DNA from: Dictyophora rubrovolvata
Taxonomy: Eukaryota > Basidiomycota > Agaricomycetes > Phallales > Phallaceae
Assembly: GCA_029959195.1 (NCBI GenBank)
Contig: CP114127.1
Location: 1,488,001-1,552,000, forward strand
Direction of reading: 5' to 3'
DNA: 64,000 nt
Shown here: positions 35,873 to 47,652 of the stretch, piece by piece
How the letters are laid out: each line of letters starts with the position of its first letter
How positions within the stretch are numbered: position 1 is the first letter of the stretch
The notes under the pieces: generated by a model
What the model saw: the letters and a program-made list of their open reading frames with translations, nothing else
The model's database searches: none
What the model was told of the DNA's origin: nothing
Position numbers and translations under genes: made by a program

Positions 35873-38219
35873 ATGTTTGCTATCGTTATTTACCTCGCAG
35901 CTGTTTTTTCCTTAGTGAACGGGAAAACCAGTCCTTCTGAAAACGTGGTTGACTTGGGATATGCAAAATACCAAGGGGTGACCATCCCCAACACCACTAA
36001 TACCCAGTTTCTCGGTATAAGGTTTGCGGCGCCACCGACAGGTGTTTAGAACGCCATTTTATACACATTTCATTCCTCAATTTAGCCCCATTAGGTTCAT
36101 TGCGCTTCGAAGCACCCAAAGCACCTGCATCAACCCCAGGCATTCAAGTGGCTAGCTCTTTTGCTGGGCAATGTTTTCAAACAAACGCTGGAGTACAACC
36201 GATCAATCCATTCCGTCCTCCAACTACATCCTCTCAGCACCTTGGAAAGAGGGAAACGCTATCGGAGGACTGTCTTTTCCTGAAGTGAGAATATCCGACT
36301 TCTCAATCCAGCCTTTACTCATATATCTAAAATAGCGTCTACGTTCCCGGTTCCAAAATCAACCCAGACGCGAACCTTCCTGTGATTTTTTGGATTCATG
36401 GGTAGGCATTTTAAATTTTGAGCTCCTATACTGCAAAGTCATATGTATGTTTTTGTTTCCAGAGGTGGATATCAAGGAGGTGATGGCACTGACCCTGGCA
36501 AAGACCTCCTTCCCATTTCGGGTAATGGAGTAATCGTGGTTACCGTACAGTATCGACTCGGAGTATTTGGCTTTTTGCCAGGACAAAAAGTAAAAGCTGG
36601 CGGTGCTCTGAACGCGGGCTTGTGTGAGTCTCCTTTAGTACCCCCAAGTTCCCGCTGTCTTATTAGTTCCCAAGTGGATCAACAATTCGGATTACAATGG
36701 ACCCAGCAACACGTAAGTTTGTGACACAATCATTTCAGTTGACACGTTGCACCTATGTAACTGGTGACAGATTAGCAAATTCGGTGGCGATCCCACTAGA
36801 GTAACAATTTGGGGCCAATCTGCAGGTTGAATTATCTGTTTATTTCTCTTTCACTTTGAACTCTCAACGCTTTTTTCTCTTTTCAAGGGGCAGGCTCCGT
36901 TCTGCAACATCTTGTTGCCAATGGCGGACAGACTGATCCTCCGCTGTTCAGAGCTGCGATGACCAGCTCGACATTCCTCCCGTCGCAGTACGCCTTCAAT
37001 GATACACAAGCTGAGGTAGTTTTCTTTTTCTGTTTTTATCACTCCGTTCTTAACTCCTTCAAAGACTCTTTACGATACTGTCGTTTCCAGCACTGGGTTC
37101 GTTTCAACATTTTTGAGGGATCTTTTGATAGTTTTTTTTTGACACGTTTAAACAGATGTTCTACTGCAGCTGATACTCTTGCTTGTCTTCGTGCCCTGGA
37201 CGCAAATACTTTGCAAGCTGCTAATGCAGCAATCAGTGCGAATACCTTCTTTGGGACTTTTATTTTCGTACCCGTCGTAGATGGAGAATTTATAAGAGAA
37301 AGACCAACCGTTGCTATGAGAGAGGGAAGGGTGAACGGGGTATCTATACGCCTTTCTTTGGGTTGTGTCCAAGTTTTTTATTGATATTCAATGTTTAGCA
37401 AGCCTTACTTTCCGTGACCAACACGTTTGAGGGTACTACATTTGTTAATACCAGTACGGCGAACACTGTTCAAGTGCCCAATTACGTCGAACAACTATTC
37501 CCAAAAATCAGAGGTCAAGATGCCGCCGCCGCTGCGGCATTATATGAAAATGTCGGCGAACCCATTGACCAGGTTATTGGAATAATGGGTGAATGTAAGT
37601 GGTCAACTTGCGGATCGTTTTTTGTTGATGAACGTCGTGAGCAGCAATTTTTATTTGTCCGACATACGATTTGTTACAAGCATTCCGAGGGAAATCATGG
37701 AAAGTAAGAATAGTTTTTCTGTACTCGTGTTCTGTTGAAAACCATGAAATAATCTTTTTTAAGGGTGAATTTGCGATTCCCCCCGGGGAACATGGTCAAG
37801 ATATCGGATATTATTTCACTTCGTAAGTGTTCCTCACTCCGGACACAGGTAGTGCAATATGACATGCGACAAATTCCTAGTACTAATCCGGGCGGTGTTC
37901 CGGCGTTCAATAACACCAAATTCGACATCGCATTTCCAGACTCTTTTGTGGACTTTGCCATGTCGCTCGATCCCAATATCAAGCATCGTCCGTTGGTAGA
38001 TAAAAAGCCCTTTTGGCCAACATGGAATCTTGGCGATAGAACAGAAATGTTATTCAACAAGACAGAGAGTAATGAACCGGTGTTGAAGACAACTACAACA
38101 GATGCGGCTTTGTTGGAAAGATGCAGGTCCGTGCCTCTTTTCTCATTCTTGAAAACCTTGATGATATAGTTTCTGGTTATAGTTTTTGGGAAAGTGTGTC
38201 AGCATTGACAGGTCAATGA
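35873..38219 (+). CDS. Secreted type-B carboxylesterase/lipase
   Basis: Alpha/beta-hydrolase that would cleave carboxylic esters outside the cell. Fourteen exons: 35873-36041, 36086-36284, 36336-36401, 36463-36623, 36675-36712, 36771-36825, 36888-37015, 37065-37096, 37156-37339, 37399-37594, 37645-37703, 37764-37822, 37881-38126, 38183-38219; all phases agree and give 542 residues, the family length. A signal peptide (MFAIVIYLAAVFSLVNG) is followed by LGIRFAAPPT, SEDCLFLNVYVP and the oxyanion region FWIHGGGYQGG. The nucleophile elbow is GQSAGAGS (Ser228), the likely acid is Glu355 in VTNTFEG, and the likely base is His439 in IPPGEHGQD. All three are present, so the enzyme looks active. It lies in the loop between the two FunK1 copies; no functional link is implied. 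Confidence 0.93.
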
Positions 38220-38401
38220 GCTTAGACTTGATTCGACGAAATTATATTCTGCGCCATCAATATATGTTCAGAATTGAATGATTGGATTTTACAATGGCTA
38301 TTTCAGACCTGTAACTGTTCTTCAACTTGTAAAAGCATGGATGAGCAACTTGAAACTATCGTATTATTTCGTTGATTTTATGAGTGAAGCATAAGTGATT
38401 A

Positions 38402-41249
38402 GTACACTATGTGTACGTAAGTAAATACCCGACAAGACTCGGATTACAAAGTGAACCATCTATCATCGTCCTCAATATTCTCCAGACAAATGTGAACAAA
38501 ATCAGAATCAACACCAGCCGCGCTAGAGGAAACACTGGCCGCGTGTCCATGATATGGCAAACTGGAGGAGCGTTGCTTTTTAGTTGCATTTCCGGGATTT
38601 ATGGATATGGAACTTGACCGTGCGCGTTTATTTGTTTTTACAGACTGCTTAGAACCAGTGGATCCTTCACCTTGCGATCGCGATCCACTGGGTGTTGGAC
38701 TTCGGGATGTCCCAGATTTTGATTTCAAGGTGTCAAGATGGGTTTGGGGTGGTTTAGGAATTGGAGACCGAGGTCCTTGAATAGGAATAGGGGTATCGCC
38801 ATTTGTCATTCGTATGATTTCTTTGAGCAAAAGACGTTTAAATGCTTCGTGAGAATGCCAATAAGGCATATCTGGAAACCTTGACCAACACATACGGATG
38901 TAACCCCCCATATCGGACAACATTTTTGCTAGGCAATGAAAAGCTGGATGTAATTCCATTTCCCACTTGTCATTATCATGGGTTACGAGATCGATTACTG
39001 CAGGAGGTTGGTGGTCTGGACTCATGCGAGAATGGATGATCTGCAACACGGTTATTTGGCCGACACTGTCTCCCCCAGCATATGGGTCAGTTCCCATTGG
39101 CCATGCCTTTGCAATGAACCATACAATAATCCAATATATAGATTCCATATCATGATGTGGCCGATGGGGAGGAACATGGTCTCCAGCAGCAAATGGGTCA
39201 ACCTCTTTGACCTTCTCAGAAAGAACTGAAGATATTCTTTCATCAAATTCATCATATCTGCTCCGTCCATACGATTCGGTATATTTCTTGAGGGCTTCCC
39301 CTTCAAGAGACAGCATAGGAAGGGCAATGGGTGGCTGAGGTTTGCTGATACGTAGACGGCGGTAGCCATAATTTTGGTAAGCGAGCTCACAGGCCATAAA
39401 CATTGGTGTACCCTTTGAATATACATATTTAAGTCTCGATGTTAGGGAAAAGAATATCAAGTGCACTAACCGTTCTTCGGGCTTCATCATCAGGATCTTT
39501 ATCGTCCTTTATGAGAGCTGCGTTGTCAAAGTCGGTTAGCAAACAGAGAGGCTGCGAATTCGGGTTTCCCCTGTGCGTAGAGTCATGAGAAGGATAATCG
39601 AGTAAGTGAAATTCAGAGAACCTACAGAATCTTTCCAATGTTCGGGTGATTTATCGCGTTGTCGTTTTCAATATAATGCTGAGGTTTGCACAGCACGTTA
39701 TACCAGCTAATATCTCGGTGCAAAACACCCCGCTCCACCACCTTCTCGTGTGCTGAAAAGGTGATAAATAGTGATTCAATAAATAATAAAAGGATGTACA
39801 TACCTTCTATTGCATCATAAATTACCTTGAAAAAATCGAGAACGCTTTTGCAGGCACTCAGTCTAAGACCGGTGCTTCCCATCACAAGACGGTGCTTGGT
39901 CCGATTTCCAACGGTTAAATCGTTAAAAATACCGTCAGATATTGGACGAACTACTCCGGGAACAAATTCATTCTCGTGAATGCGGCGCAGAAGAGCTCCT
40001 TCTTCGTATCGTCTCGAGTTGTCTCTCCACATATCCTTCACTACCCGGACGGCTGATGTGGCGTTTGTGATGTCGTTCGCGTCATTGTCTGCAGTCGCAG
40101 TCCCAACAGCTATCCATGTTCTTCTTCCAGATCCTCTTCGTTCGAATATCGGTTGGATTCTGTAACTTTCTCCTTTGAAAGAAATTTGCCATATGGCAGA
40201 ATTGTATTTGTCTTTCCAGACGATGTCGTGAAGTCGAATGGACGTGTCTCGTCCAACATCTTCGCCGTATATCCGATGGAGCGAATAGACATAACGAATC
40301 AGTTTATCCAAACCATTATCCCATCCAAATAAGTATGATGTTTTTTGTGTGCAGGCATTGAGATAGTAAAAGCGGTATCCCGTTTGATTACAAGTTATAC
40401 CGAGCACACTGACTTTATCAGGTCGGTGTTGTAGGATGGTCTGAAGGTAATCGACGGACTGTCTGACATTCCACCCCTTTTTTGGTTTGACTTCCACCAT
40501 AGATTCTAGTATAGACCATGGACAGCGAAAAGAATCACGAGGAGAGTTGCGATCCTTTGACTCCATCTTTTGCAGAAACGGTTTGGAAACAGCCAGGGGT
40601 GGCAAAACTAATATATCTGGAGCAATACAACGAGTGTGTTGCTGATTTTTTGCTGATGGTCCCTTGGTATGAGAGCAGGAGAAGTAGAGTGGTCTTAGAG
40701 ACGAATTATGGCCGATGGCGCAGACGGATTGGGAGATCTTGTTGAAAATGTTAACAATATCATCGTACATATCTACCTCCTTTGGTGCTGACGAAATAGC
40801 ATCGATAGACTGCATTATTGAATCATCACCCCGCACGTCGGGAATATTGTCCAGAGCGACGAAGAAGTTTTCTATGAACTGAGGGTCTACCTGAGGATCA
40901 TCTACAAAGGCTCTCTCCTTTGTTGTCGAGAGTCTGGGACCTGAACGTGAATTTGTTTTAAAAGGTGTAGAATTTGAGAATTGGGTGGTTGAAGACATGC
41001 CTTCAGAAGACGAAGCTACTTGATAACTCTCGTCGCTCGTCATATTTGTACACTTCGAACCCTGGACAGTGGACAACCCGGACAATAAAAGAAAAGCCCA
41101 AGGTTTGGACGAGTTGGATGATAAAATTTACAGTGGTAAATAATAATATTTTTGTGCGTTTCTTTTGAGGACAGCGGTGCGGACCGCTGAGTTGAAGTAC
41201 CAGAGAACGCGACGCGTTGCCGACGATCGCGTTTGGCCGAGGTCACGTG
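38402..41249 (-). repeat. Right arm of FunK1 inverted duplication
   Basis: Reverse-complement partner of 31469-34262. Similarity runs from a CACGTGAC element near 41242-41249 at the outer end, through about 160 nt of promoter, the whole gene and a short 3' flank. Boundaries are approximate. Confidence 0.8.
38444..41043 (-). CDS. FunK1 fungal protein kinase, intact right copy
   Basis: Exons 39804-41043, 39626-39752, 39471-39570 and 38444-39412 give 811 residues without interruption. A Ser/Thr-rich N-terminus is followed by a long regulatory region (FIENFFVALDNIPDV, KISQSVCAIGHNSSLRPLYF, DILVLPPLAV). The kinase catalytic loop is LHRDISWYNVLC (His425, Asp427, Asn432). LLTDFDNAAL (Asp469) carries DFD instead of the usual DFG, as is common in FunK1, and the activation segment ends GTPMFMACELAY. 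The C-terminal tail is Ser/Lys-rich and probably disordered. The ATG at 41043 (MTSDESY) matches the left copy; an upstream in-frame ATG at 41085 is less likely. Members of this family are probably involved in signalling, but substrates are unknown. Confidence 0.92.
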
Positions 41250-42122
41250 GCGTCATGACTCATCCGGAGCCCAAGGACTCCGTGGCATTAATATATTTGC
41301 ATGTAAGCTTTCAAATGAGCCAATGACGGCCCTAAATAATAGATTAAATACCTCACTTTGAACTAGACTAGCTTATGACCGATATGACTTATGAACGTTC
41401 CCTATAAAACTCAAATAGTCCTAAGTCGCCTACGCAGTGTATTTATGTATGCGTGTCGTACGATGCCCGAACCTTTTCTCATGCTGAGCCTTTGGCACTG
41501 GCAGGATAAAGTTAAGAGAGGTCTCGGACACTTCGGGGCTCGGCATGGCGCCCACATGTTTTCCCGCAGTATCAAAAGCGAAATGAGACAAATAGACGAC
41601 TTCAATTTGAGGATCTATAATTATAAGACATTGAGACCTTGACATTTTTCGAATCCAGAGATATATATGCCCTACCTATCGAACACTAGGCTCAGATTAC
41701 TGGTGGCATTGTAGATCATGGACCGTGTGACAATTACAGTTTGTGAAGATACGCAGTCTTTTGCCAAGCGAAATATTCCCAGATGCCACAAAAGAGATTT
41801 GATTTAAGCTTGCCGGCACAGCCCTGATTCCAAACACACGTCATCGAGCGGCGAGTCGGAGGCTGAGTAATATGCGAAGGGTCATGACTACGCTCAAAAC
41901 TGCATAATCTCGCACAAAACAAGAGAATTTCCTTTGAAATCCATCCCCGGTTAATACTTTTCTTGCAGTGATTATGACGGTGAGAACAGGAATGCGCTGG
42001 CGGTCACGTCTGCGCGGCGCTTATTTGCGGACGAATGTCACAACGGGCATTACGTAAGCGCTTTTCGGTACTGCCACATTCAAAAGTGAACGACAACTTC
42101 TCCACTACAATCTTCCTCTTCC
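41250..42122. other. Intergenic stretch without recognised genes
   Basis: About 870 bp separating the FunK1 promoter and the Akr1-type gene, which diverge. No motif-bearing frame seen; presumably the two promoters. Confidence 0.5.
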
Positions 42123-44758
42123 ATGTCTTCTTCAGATCCTTCTGGGATCGTTCCGCTCAAATCAACCGCACAGACCGCCATTTCTACTGATGCAGCTGAC
42201 GGCAGCATGACTTTCGCTGAAGCCCTGAATTCGGATATAGACGTACGTGTCAGACAGAGCCCTTTTTGACGTTGTTGTTGCTATCATTCTGATTTCATAT
42301 GTCAGCGGGACAACATCTTTCTAGCATCTCAGCGTGGGGATTTGGCTGTTGTCAAAGAGCTTATTGAATCGGGCAAGGCAAAAGCAACTGACCGGGACGA
42401 CCAAAATATCACACCTCTTCATTGGGCAGCAATAAACGCACAGATCGCAACATGCAAATACTTGTTAGAACAGGGTGCTGAAGTTGATGCCCTAGGAGGT
42501 GATTTAATGGCTACCCCAATGCAATGGGCAGCAAGGTATGGTTTGGCTTTGTTCTTGAAAGGCTTTGCGCTGCCCCCCCATCATATGCTTATAACCGTAT
42601 TATTATCCAGAAACGGTTACATCTATGTTATCCACCTTTTAATCTCCCATAATGCCGATCCAACAATTACAGATTCGCAGGGCTTTAATACTCTGCATCT
42701 CGTAACACATTCCTCTTCAGTAATGGCACTCTTATACCTCCTCCATCAACCCATCGCGGTGGACTCCGTTGACGCTGTCGGTCATACCTCGTTAATGTGG
42801 GCGGCATATCAAGGAGACGCCGTTTCAGTCGAGCTGTTGCTGAAACACGGCGCGTCAGTGTCACTTCGGGATGAGGCTGGATTAACTCCACTGCACTGGG
42901 CAGTCGTCCGCGGAAACAAGGTGGGGGGGCGTAATGTTTCATCGCGATGTTTTTCTGCGCTAACCCTAACTCCTTAAAGCTGTGTATTCGGAAAATAATT
43001 GAAGCAGGTGCTGATCTGAACGCTCGAGACAATTCTGGAAAGACACCACGGGATATGGCTCTTGAACTCAAGGCAATCGGGGCATGGCGACGAGCACTAG
43101 AAGAAGGCGGTATGGCCGAGGACGGCGTCCGTCAAGGAAAACCTTTCAAAGAACGCAATACCCGTTTGGCTATCATTATTATCCCTACAGTCTTTCTCTA
43201 CATGATCTTCACGACTTTGTCTATTTTGCCCTGGTACACCGGCGTTCCGCTAGCTTGTGCGGAGTTCTTTGGAATGCATCATGTTCGTAACACGTTCTTT
43301 CTTTCTTTTGTTTCTGTTTCAATGGTCGTGTTTATCTTTGTTATTTATAGATCGTAACACGTGTATTACTCAACCACAAGAGCTATACAGATAGCGTCAC
43401 ACACAGCCCATACTTTGTTGGTATAATTACCGGTTCTCTGATCTGGGTTGGTTTCAGCTGGTTTACACGACTGGTTCGAGGTAATGTTCAGTTATATCAT
43501 GAAAGAACACGCCTGATCATATGTGGTGAATAGGAACGGAGGGTTATGCGTTTACTCATCTATCCTTTGCTATACTCTTTATGCTCTGCGTATACAACTT
43601 TTTCCGCGCCATAACACTCGATGCGGGATCATGTCCCAAACCGATCAATGACACCGAGCTGAAAGAGGTATGAAGACCTTTATTTTTTCCTTCAGTACCG
43701 GGGCTCAGCCACAAACCCATCACTAGATCATTGAAGACCTGGCTAGCACGGGTCGACTAAACAGTCAAACATTCTGCATAACATGTATGGCTCGTAAGCC
43801 GTTACGCTCAAAGCACTGTCGCGTCTGCGATAGATGCATAGCACGATTCGATCACCATTGTCCATGGGTTTGGAACTGCGTCGGGGTAAACAATCATCGG
43901 CAGTTCCTCTTGTTCGTTCTAACACTCGTGCTTGGAATATGCGCCTTCGACTATTTGACGTATGTTTATTTTGCTGCTGCGTTATCGGCTCCGGCACTTA
44001 TCGGAGGGGATGATACCAATTCAACAACTCCTGGCGACATGACTCGGGCTGCGGTTGACGACGATTCATTAAGACTGTCGTCATCGTCGTGTTTCCTACC
44101 CAACTCAATTTGCGCCGTGACAGCGCAGGATCCCTTTTTATTCGTCGTCGCTATCTGGTCAACTTTACAGCTATCATGGACATTAGTCCTCCTAGGCAGT
44201 CAGCTCTGGCAAGTCGCACGACAGATGACAAGTCTTGAAGTGTCCAATCTAGGCCGATACGGCTACATGGGAGGACGCGCTCTGACAAACATCCAACAAT
44301 CTCAGAACAAGCACGACCACGATCATCACGACGCACACGGACACCGTCATAAACACGGCGGCGCCGGTGGTGGTGGTGGTGGTAACGGAGGATGCACAGG
44401 CTTTGTTCTCAACATTCTCGGATTCGACAGATTCACGCGCGGAAAAGCCACAGAGGGGCTCGTTCGCGCTTCTAAAGCGTCCAATCCTTTTGATTTTGGG
44501 TGCAAGACTAATTGTAAAGACTTTTGGACTGCGGGTGCGGAGTTGAGGGTCGAGTATCAGCGGTTGTACGATGTGCCAATTGAGGGATTCAAAGCTGCGA
44601 GGAAGGAGAATGATAGAGAGCGCGATGATGATCATGGAAGCGGCAGTGGCGGAGGTGGTGGTGGAAGACGCAAGAGTGGGTTGTTCATGGGATTCGGCCT
44701 CGGACGGAGTACGAGTCGAGATGGATATCAGCCCATACGAATGGATGACCAAGTGTGA
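42123..44758 (+). CDS. AKR1: Ankyrin-repeat DHHC palmitoyltransferase (Akr1 type)
   Basis: S-acyltransferase of Golgi/endosomal membranes that palmitoylates cytosolic proteins. Exons 42123-42242, 42306-42535, 42611-42920, 42980-43282, 43351-43480, 43534-43667 and 43727-44758 give 752 residues, close to yeast Akr1. About six ankyrin repeats occupy residues 45-270 ([47 protein letters not shown]). Four hydrophobic segments follow ([37 protein letters not shown] and others). The zinc/catalytic CRD reads [18 protein letters not shown] ... RFDHHCPW, with active Cys454. Yeast Akr1 has DHYC here, whereas this protein has DHHC. The C-terminal tail has an unusual His-rich then Gly-rich stretch near 44320-44400 and another Gly-rich run near 44640. 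Confidence 0.95.
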
Positions 44759-45551
44759 TATTATATATATATATTTCTTTTCCTTCCCCTCTTTTTTTTT
44801 CCTCCTTTCTTTCTCTTTTATTCTTGTATTTGCGCATGACCACGCCGGGGTTCTCGTGTTTGAAAACCTGTGGTATTTAAGCTCCCCACTCTCAAAGACC
44901 GGAGTTGGATCTTGAGTCAGGACATGTTATTATCATCCTGACGCGTACCACACGAATGAAGCTAGCTCCCACCTGAGTAACGACTAATGTTTTATCATGT
45001 CTTATTTATCATATATAATACCAATACCATGTATGACATTGACCATCTCGCTCTTGACTTCTTAAGATCTGGCTAGATGATGAAAAATCTTAAAATATAT
45101 TTATTATATTCCAATAAACGCGCGCATTTACAATCATACATAATCCCTTCGACGACTTAATTTCAACTTCACCTAAGCAAATTACATATGAAAAGCAAAT
45201 TCCACAGCAAAAAAAAGAACAAACATATATATATACAGGCACATAGCTATATACGAATTAAAAACTCAACTCTCCCCAAATCCAAACAGAGTTGAACAAG
45301 AAGAAACGAGTGAGGATGAACAAGAAGGGATAAGAAAGAAAGAAAGAAAGAAAAAAAATTACAGATAATAAAAGAGAAGAAAAAATATCCACGACCTATT
45401 CATGACACTCGTAAAAATATACTCTACAAGATGACAGGAGCCTGAGAGAGAGAGGAGGAAAGAGCCAATAGACAATACCAAACAGAGGAAGAAAGAAAAA
45501 GAAAGAATAAAAAAAAAAGGAGGGATCTAACGTTCAGTCAGTTCATCAAGG
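44759..45551. other. Convergent 3' region, AT- and purine-rich
   Basis: Lies between the stops of the converging Akr1 and UBE2S genes. It contains AT-rich DNA and long purine tracts, no gene, and probably both 3' UTRs. Confidence 0.5.
45333..45358 (+). repeat. GAAA microsatellite
   Basis: A run of GAAA units passing into an A tract, in a longer purine-rich stretch within the likely 3' UTR of the UBE2S gene. Confidence 0.7.
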
Positions 45552-46905
45552 TCATAGCCTCTTCAGCGCCTTTTTCTTCTTCTCAACACCACCGGCGGCT
45601 ACACTGTTGACTCGTTTCCCGCTCGATTTCCCTGTCGGTGGATGATTCTTATCCGGAAGTTTAGTAGTCGTAGTCGTAGTCGTAGTCGTATTAGTGGTGG
45701 TTGTAGTGGTGGCGGTATTGCCAGTTTCGGTGGTGGACGGTGGTTGCTGCTGCTGAAGATCGGTTTCGGTAGTAGTATGGGTAGCAATGATGGTAGTTGA
45801 GATCGGTGAGGAGTTAACGGAAGGATGAAACGGAACGGTCGGTGGTGCTGCCATTGATGATTTTGTGAGAAGTGTGATTGCCGCTGATTTTATTGCTGCT
45901 GGCGGGAGAGGTGAGGTAGACCGTCGTATTTGGTTTATGGGCGTAGGTATGGATGTTGTTGTTGTTGTCGTGGTCGTTGGAGGGGCTGTTGTAGTACGTT
46001 CTATTGAAGGTGCCGACTGTACTCGCGAAGGAGTATTGAATTCGGGAGGTCGTACCTTTTGAATAACGGTAAATAAGACCCTATAAAGGGCTTTGAAAAG
46101 GACGGCAAATGTACGACTCTTTTACCTTGGGCTTCGCATGAACTTCACAAATCAATTTCGCGCGTCTTTCAAACGCAGAATAATCCTCCAACAACAATTT
46201 ACCCGCTTCTTCATCAAGTGCGGATTCCGGATTGGGATAAATCAATAAGCACTTGATCGTGACCAGAATATGTGATATGCCGAACGAGGGTTGCCAGTCT
46301 TTTTTTAGGGTGTTGACGCAAATTTCACCGACCGAGGAGACATTCGGATGGAAGAGTTTTGTAATGAAATGACCTGCAACCAAAAAAAAAAGTGTGTTAA
46401 CCAAGATGTGAACGAGAAAAAACAAACGGTTTGAAAACAACGAGGCAAGATTAGAACAATTATCACGTGACGAACATTTTGGTGGCGCGGCAGGGAAATC
46501 GTCTGTAAAATTGAACTTGACACGAAAGTAGCCGCCTTCATAAGGCGTTCCGGCTATTGCACAGAACGTGAGGAAGATGAGAACGAACAAGGTGCCATAG
46601 AAAAAACGGGAACAAAAGCCGGCGAGAGTGATGACGAAATGAACGAAAAGTGGGTCGTCAGACGTGGATTACATGCCGGAGAAAGAGCGTCATGAAAAAC
46701 GAACCTGGACCTTCAATGATGCCCGTGAGATCAAGCATGTTCTCCTCGCTTGTACATACTCTAATCCCCTCTGGAGGATCTTGACGCAACTGGTTAATCT
46801 CACGCAGAATTTGACGAGTGACTTGAGGGGTAGGCTAATCAAAACCACGCGCGATAGGAGATTATTGAGCTTTCTGGAGTCATTTCTGAGAGTACGACAT
46901 ACCAT
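45552..46905 (-). CDS. UBE2S: UBE2S-type ubiquitin-conjugating enzyme with a long Thr-rich linker and APC/C-type tail
   Basis: E2 of the family that, in animals, extends Lys11-linked ubiquitin chains with the anaphase-promoting complex. Coding exons 46903-46905 (the ATG alone), 46705-46834, 46476-46553, 46126-46373 and 45552-46055 give 320 residues. The UBC fold is clear: [55 protein letters not shown], then active Cys89 in GEICV, and [17 protein letters not shown]. After PK at about residue 153 comes a disordered Thr/Pro/Ser-rich linker, partly coded by a GTAGTC-type microsatellite (45663-45690). The protein ends KKKKALKRL. Human UBE2S ends KKRALRRL, the peptide that docks on the APC/C, so the binding tail appears conserved. 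The placement of the start codon next to intron 1 is the least certain point. Confidence 0.92.
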
Positions 46906-47119
46906 GATAATATAAAAAAATAGGAAACGACGAAGCAAAGAGGGTGGTAGCAGAGAACCAAGTAGTGAAACGAGAGAAGGAGGCTGACTTTTAAATTTTG
47001 CTTGTAAACAAGCGCCTAAAATCCACGAACAACGTCCGTGTCCGACGACGTTGCCTGACCTTGTTAATTTATGGACAATACTGCTTCATCCAACCTCCAT
47101 TGTTTCCAAAAATAAATTA
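46906..47119. promoter_or_regulatory. Short shared promoter region (UBE2S / RNase P-like subunit)
   Basis: Only 214 bp separate the divergent start codons at 46905 and 47120, so the two genes must share or abut promoters. No clear TATA box is present. Confidence 0.45.
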
Positions 47120-47562
47120 ATGGGTAGGAAGAAAAAGTCCTCGGATTTGGATTCGTCAGCTTCGGACTCGGACTCGGACTCGGGCGAGTATCGATATATT
47201 CGATTCAAAATTACGCCGGGCATTTCCGAGCCTCTTTTCCTCAAGAAAAGGTTCGAGGACGCTTTGATGCAGTCGTTCGGGTTATCGCGTGCCGGGATGT
47301 ATATCGACATTTTGCGAATTGCAGAAAGTGGAGAGGAAGTGGTGCTCCGTGTGGCGGAGGAGTATGTCTTTTGAAATTGCAAATTGAGCTGAAAATAAAT
47401 TTATTCATTTTTTTTTCGTTTCCCAGAGACGCACAAGCATTGCTGGGAGCTGTTGTCGCTATGATCAAAGTTCGGATAAGTCTCGTTCACGAGAGCAATG
47501 TCCTTTCAGAAGTACTCAACGAGACCGATTCAGTTTCAAGTACAACAATGAGACTTGAGTAG
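47120..47562 (+). CDS. Probable RNase P/MRP protein subunit of the Pop5/Rpp14/Pop8 group
   Basis: Small 125-residue protein from exons 47120-47361 and 47427-47562 (65-nt intron). The N-terminus is a short basic then acidic Ser/Asp tract (MGRKKKSSDLDSSASDSDSD). A compact alpha/beta domain follows: YRYIRFKITPG, a helix FLKKRFEDALMQSFGLSRAG, strands YIDILRIA and EEVVLRVAEEDAQALLGAV. This order matches the small alpha/beta subunits of RNase P/MRP, which help process tRNA and rRNA precursors, but similarity is by pattern only and Pop5, Rpp14 and Pop8 cannot be told apart here. It diverges from the UBE2S gene. Confidence 0.55.
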
Positions 47563-47652
47563 AGGCTTCGTATTACAATCTGGGTTTCAGTCTTCTTGAT
47601 GTATCTAACAAATGTATGTGATGTAGGAAAGTAAACACGCTCGGAAAAGACC

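Noticed and set aside
44249-44752. 167-codon minus-strand frame opposite the Akr1-type tail
   Set aside because: Shadow of the low-complexity coding tail on the plus strand; Ser/Thr/Val runs mirror the Gly/His/Asp codons.
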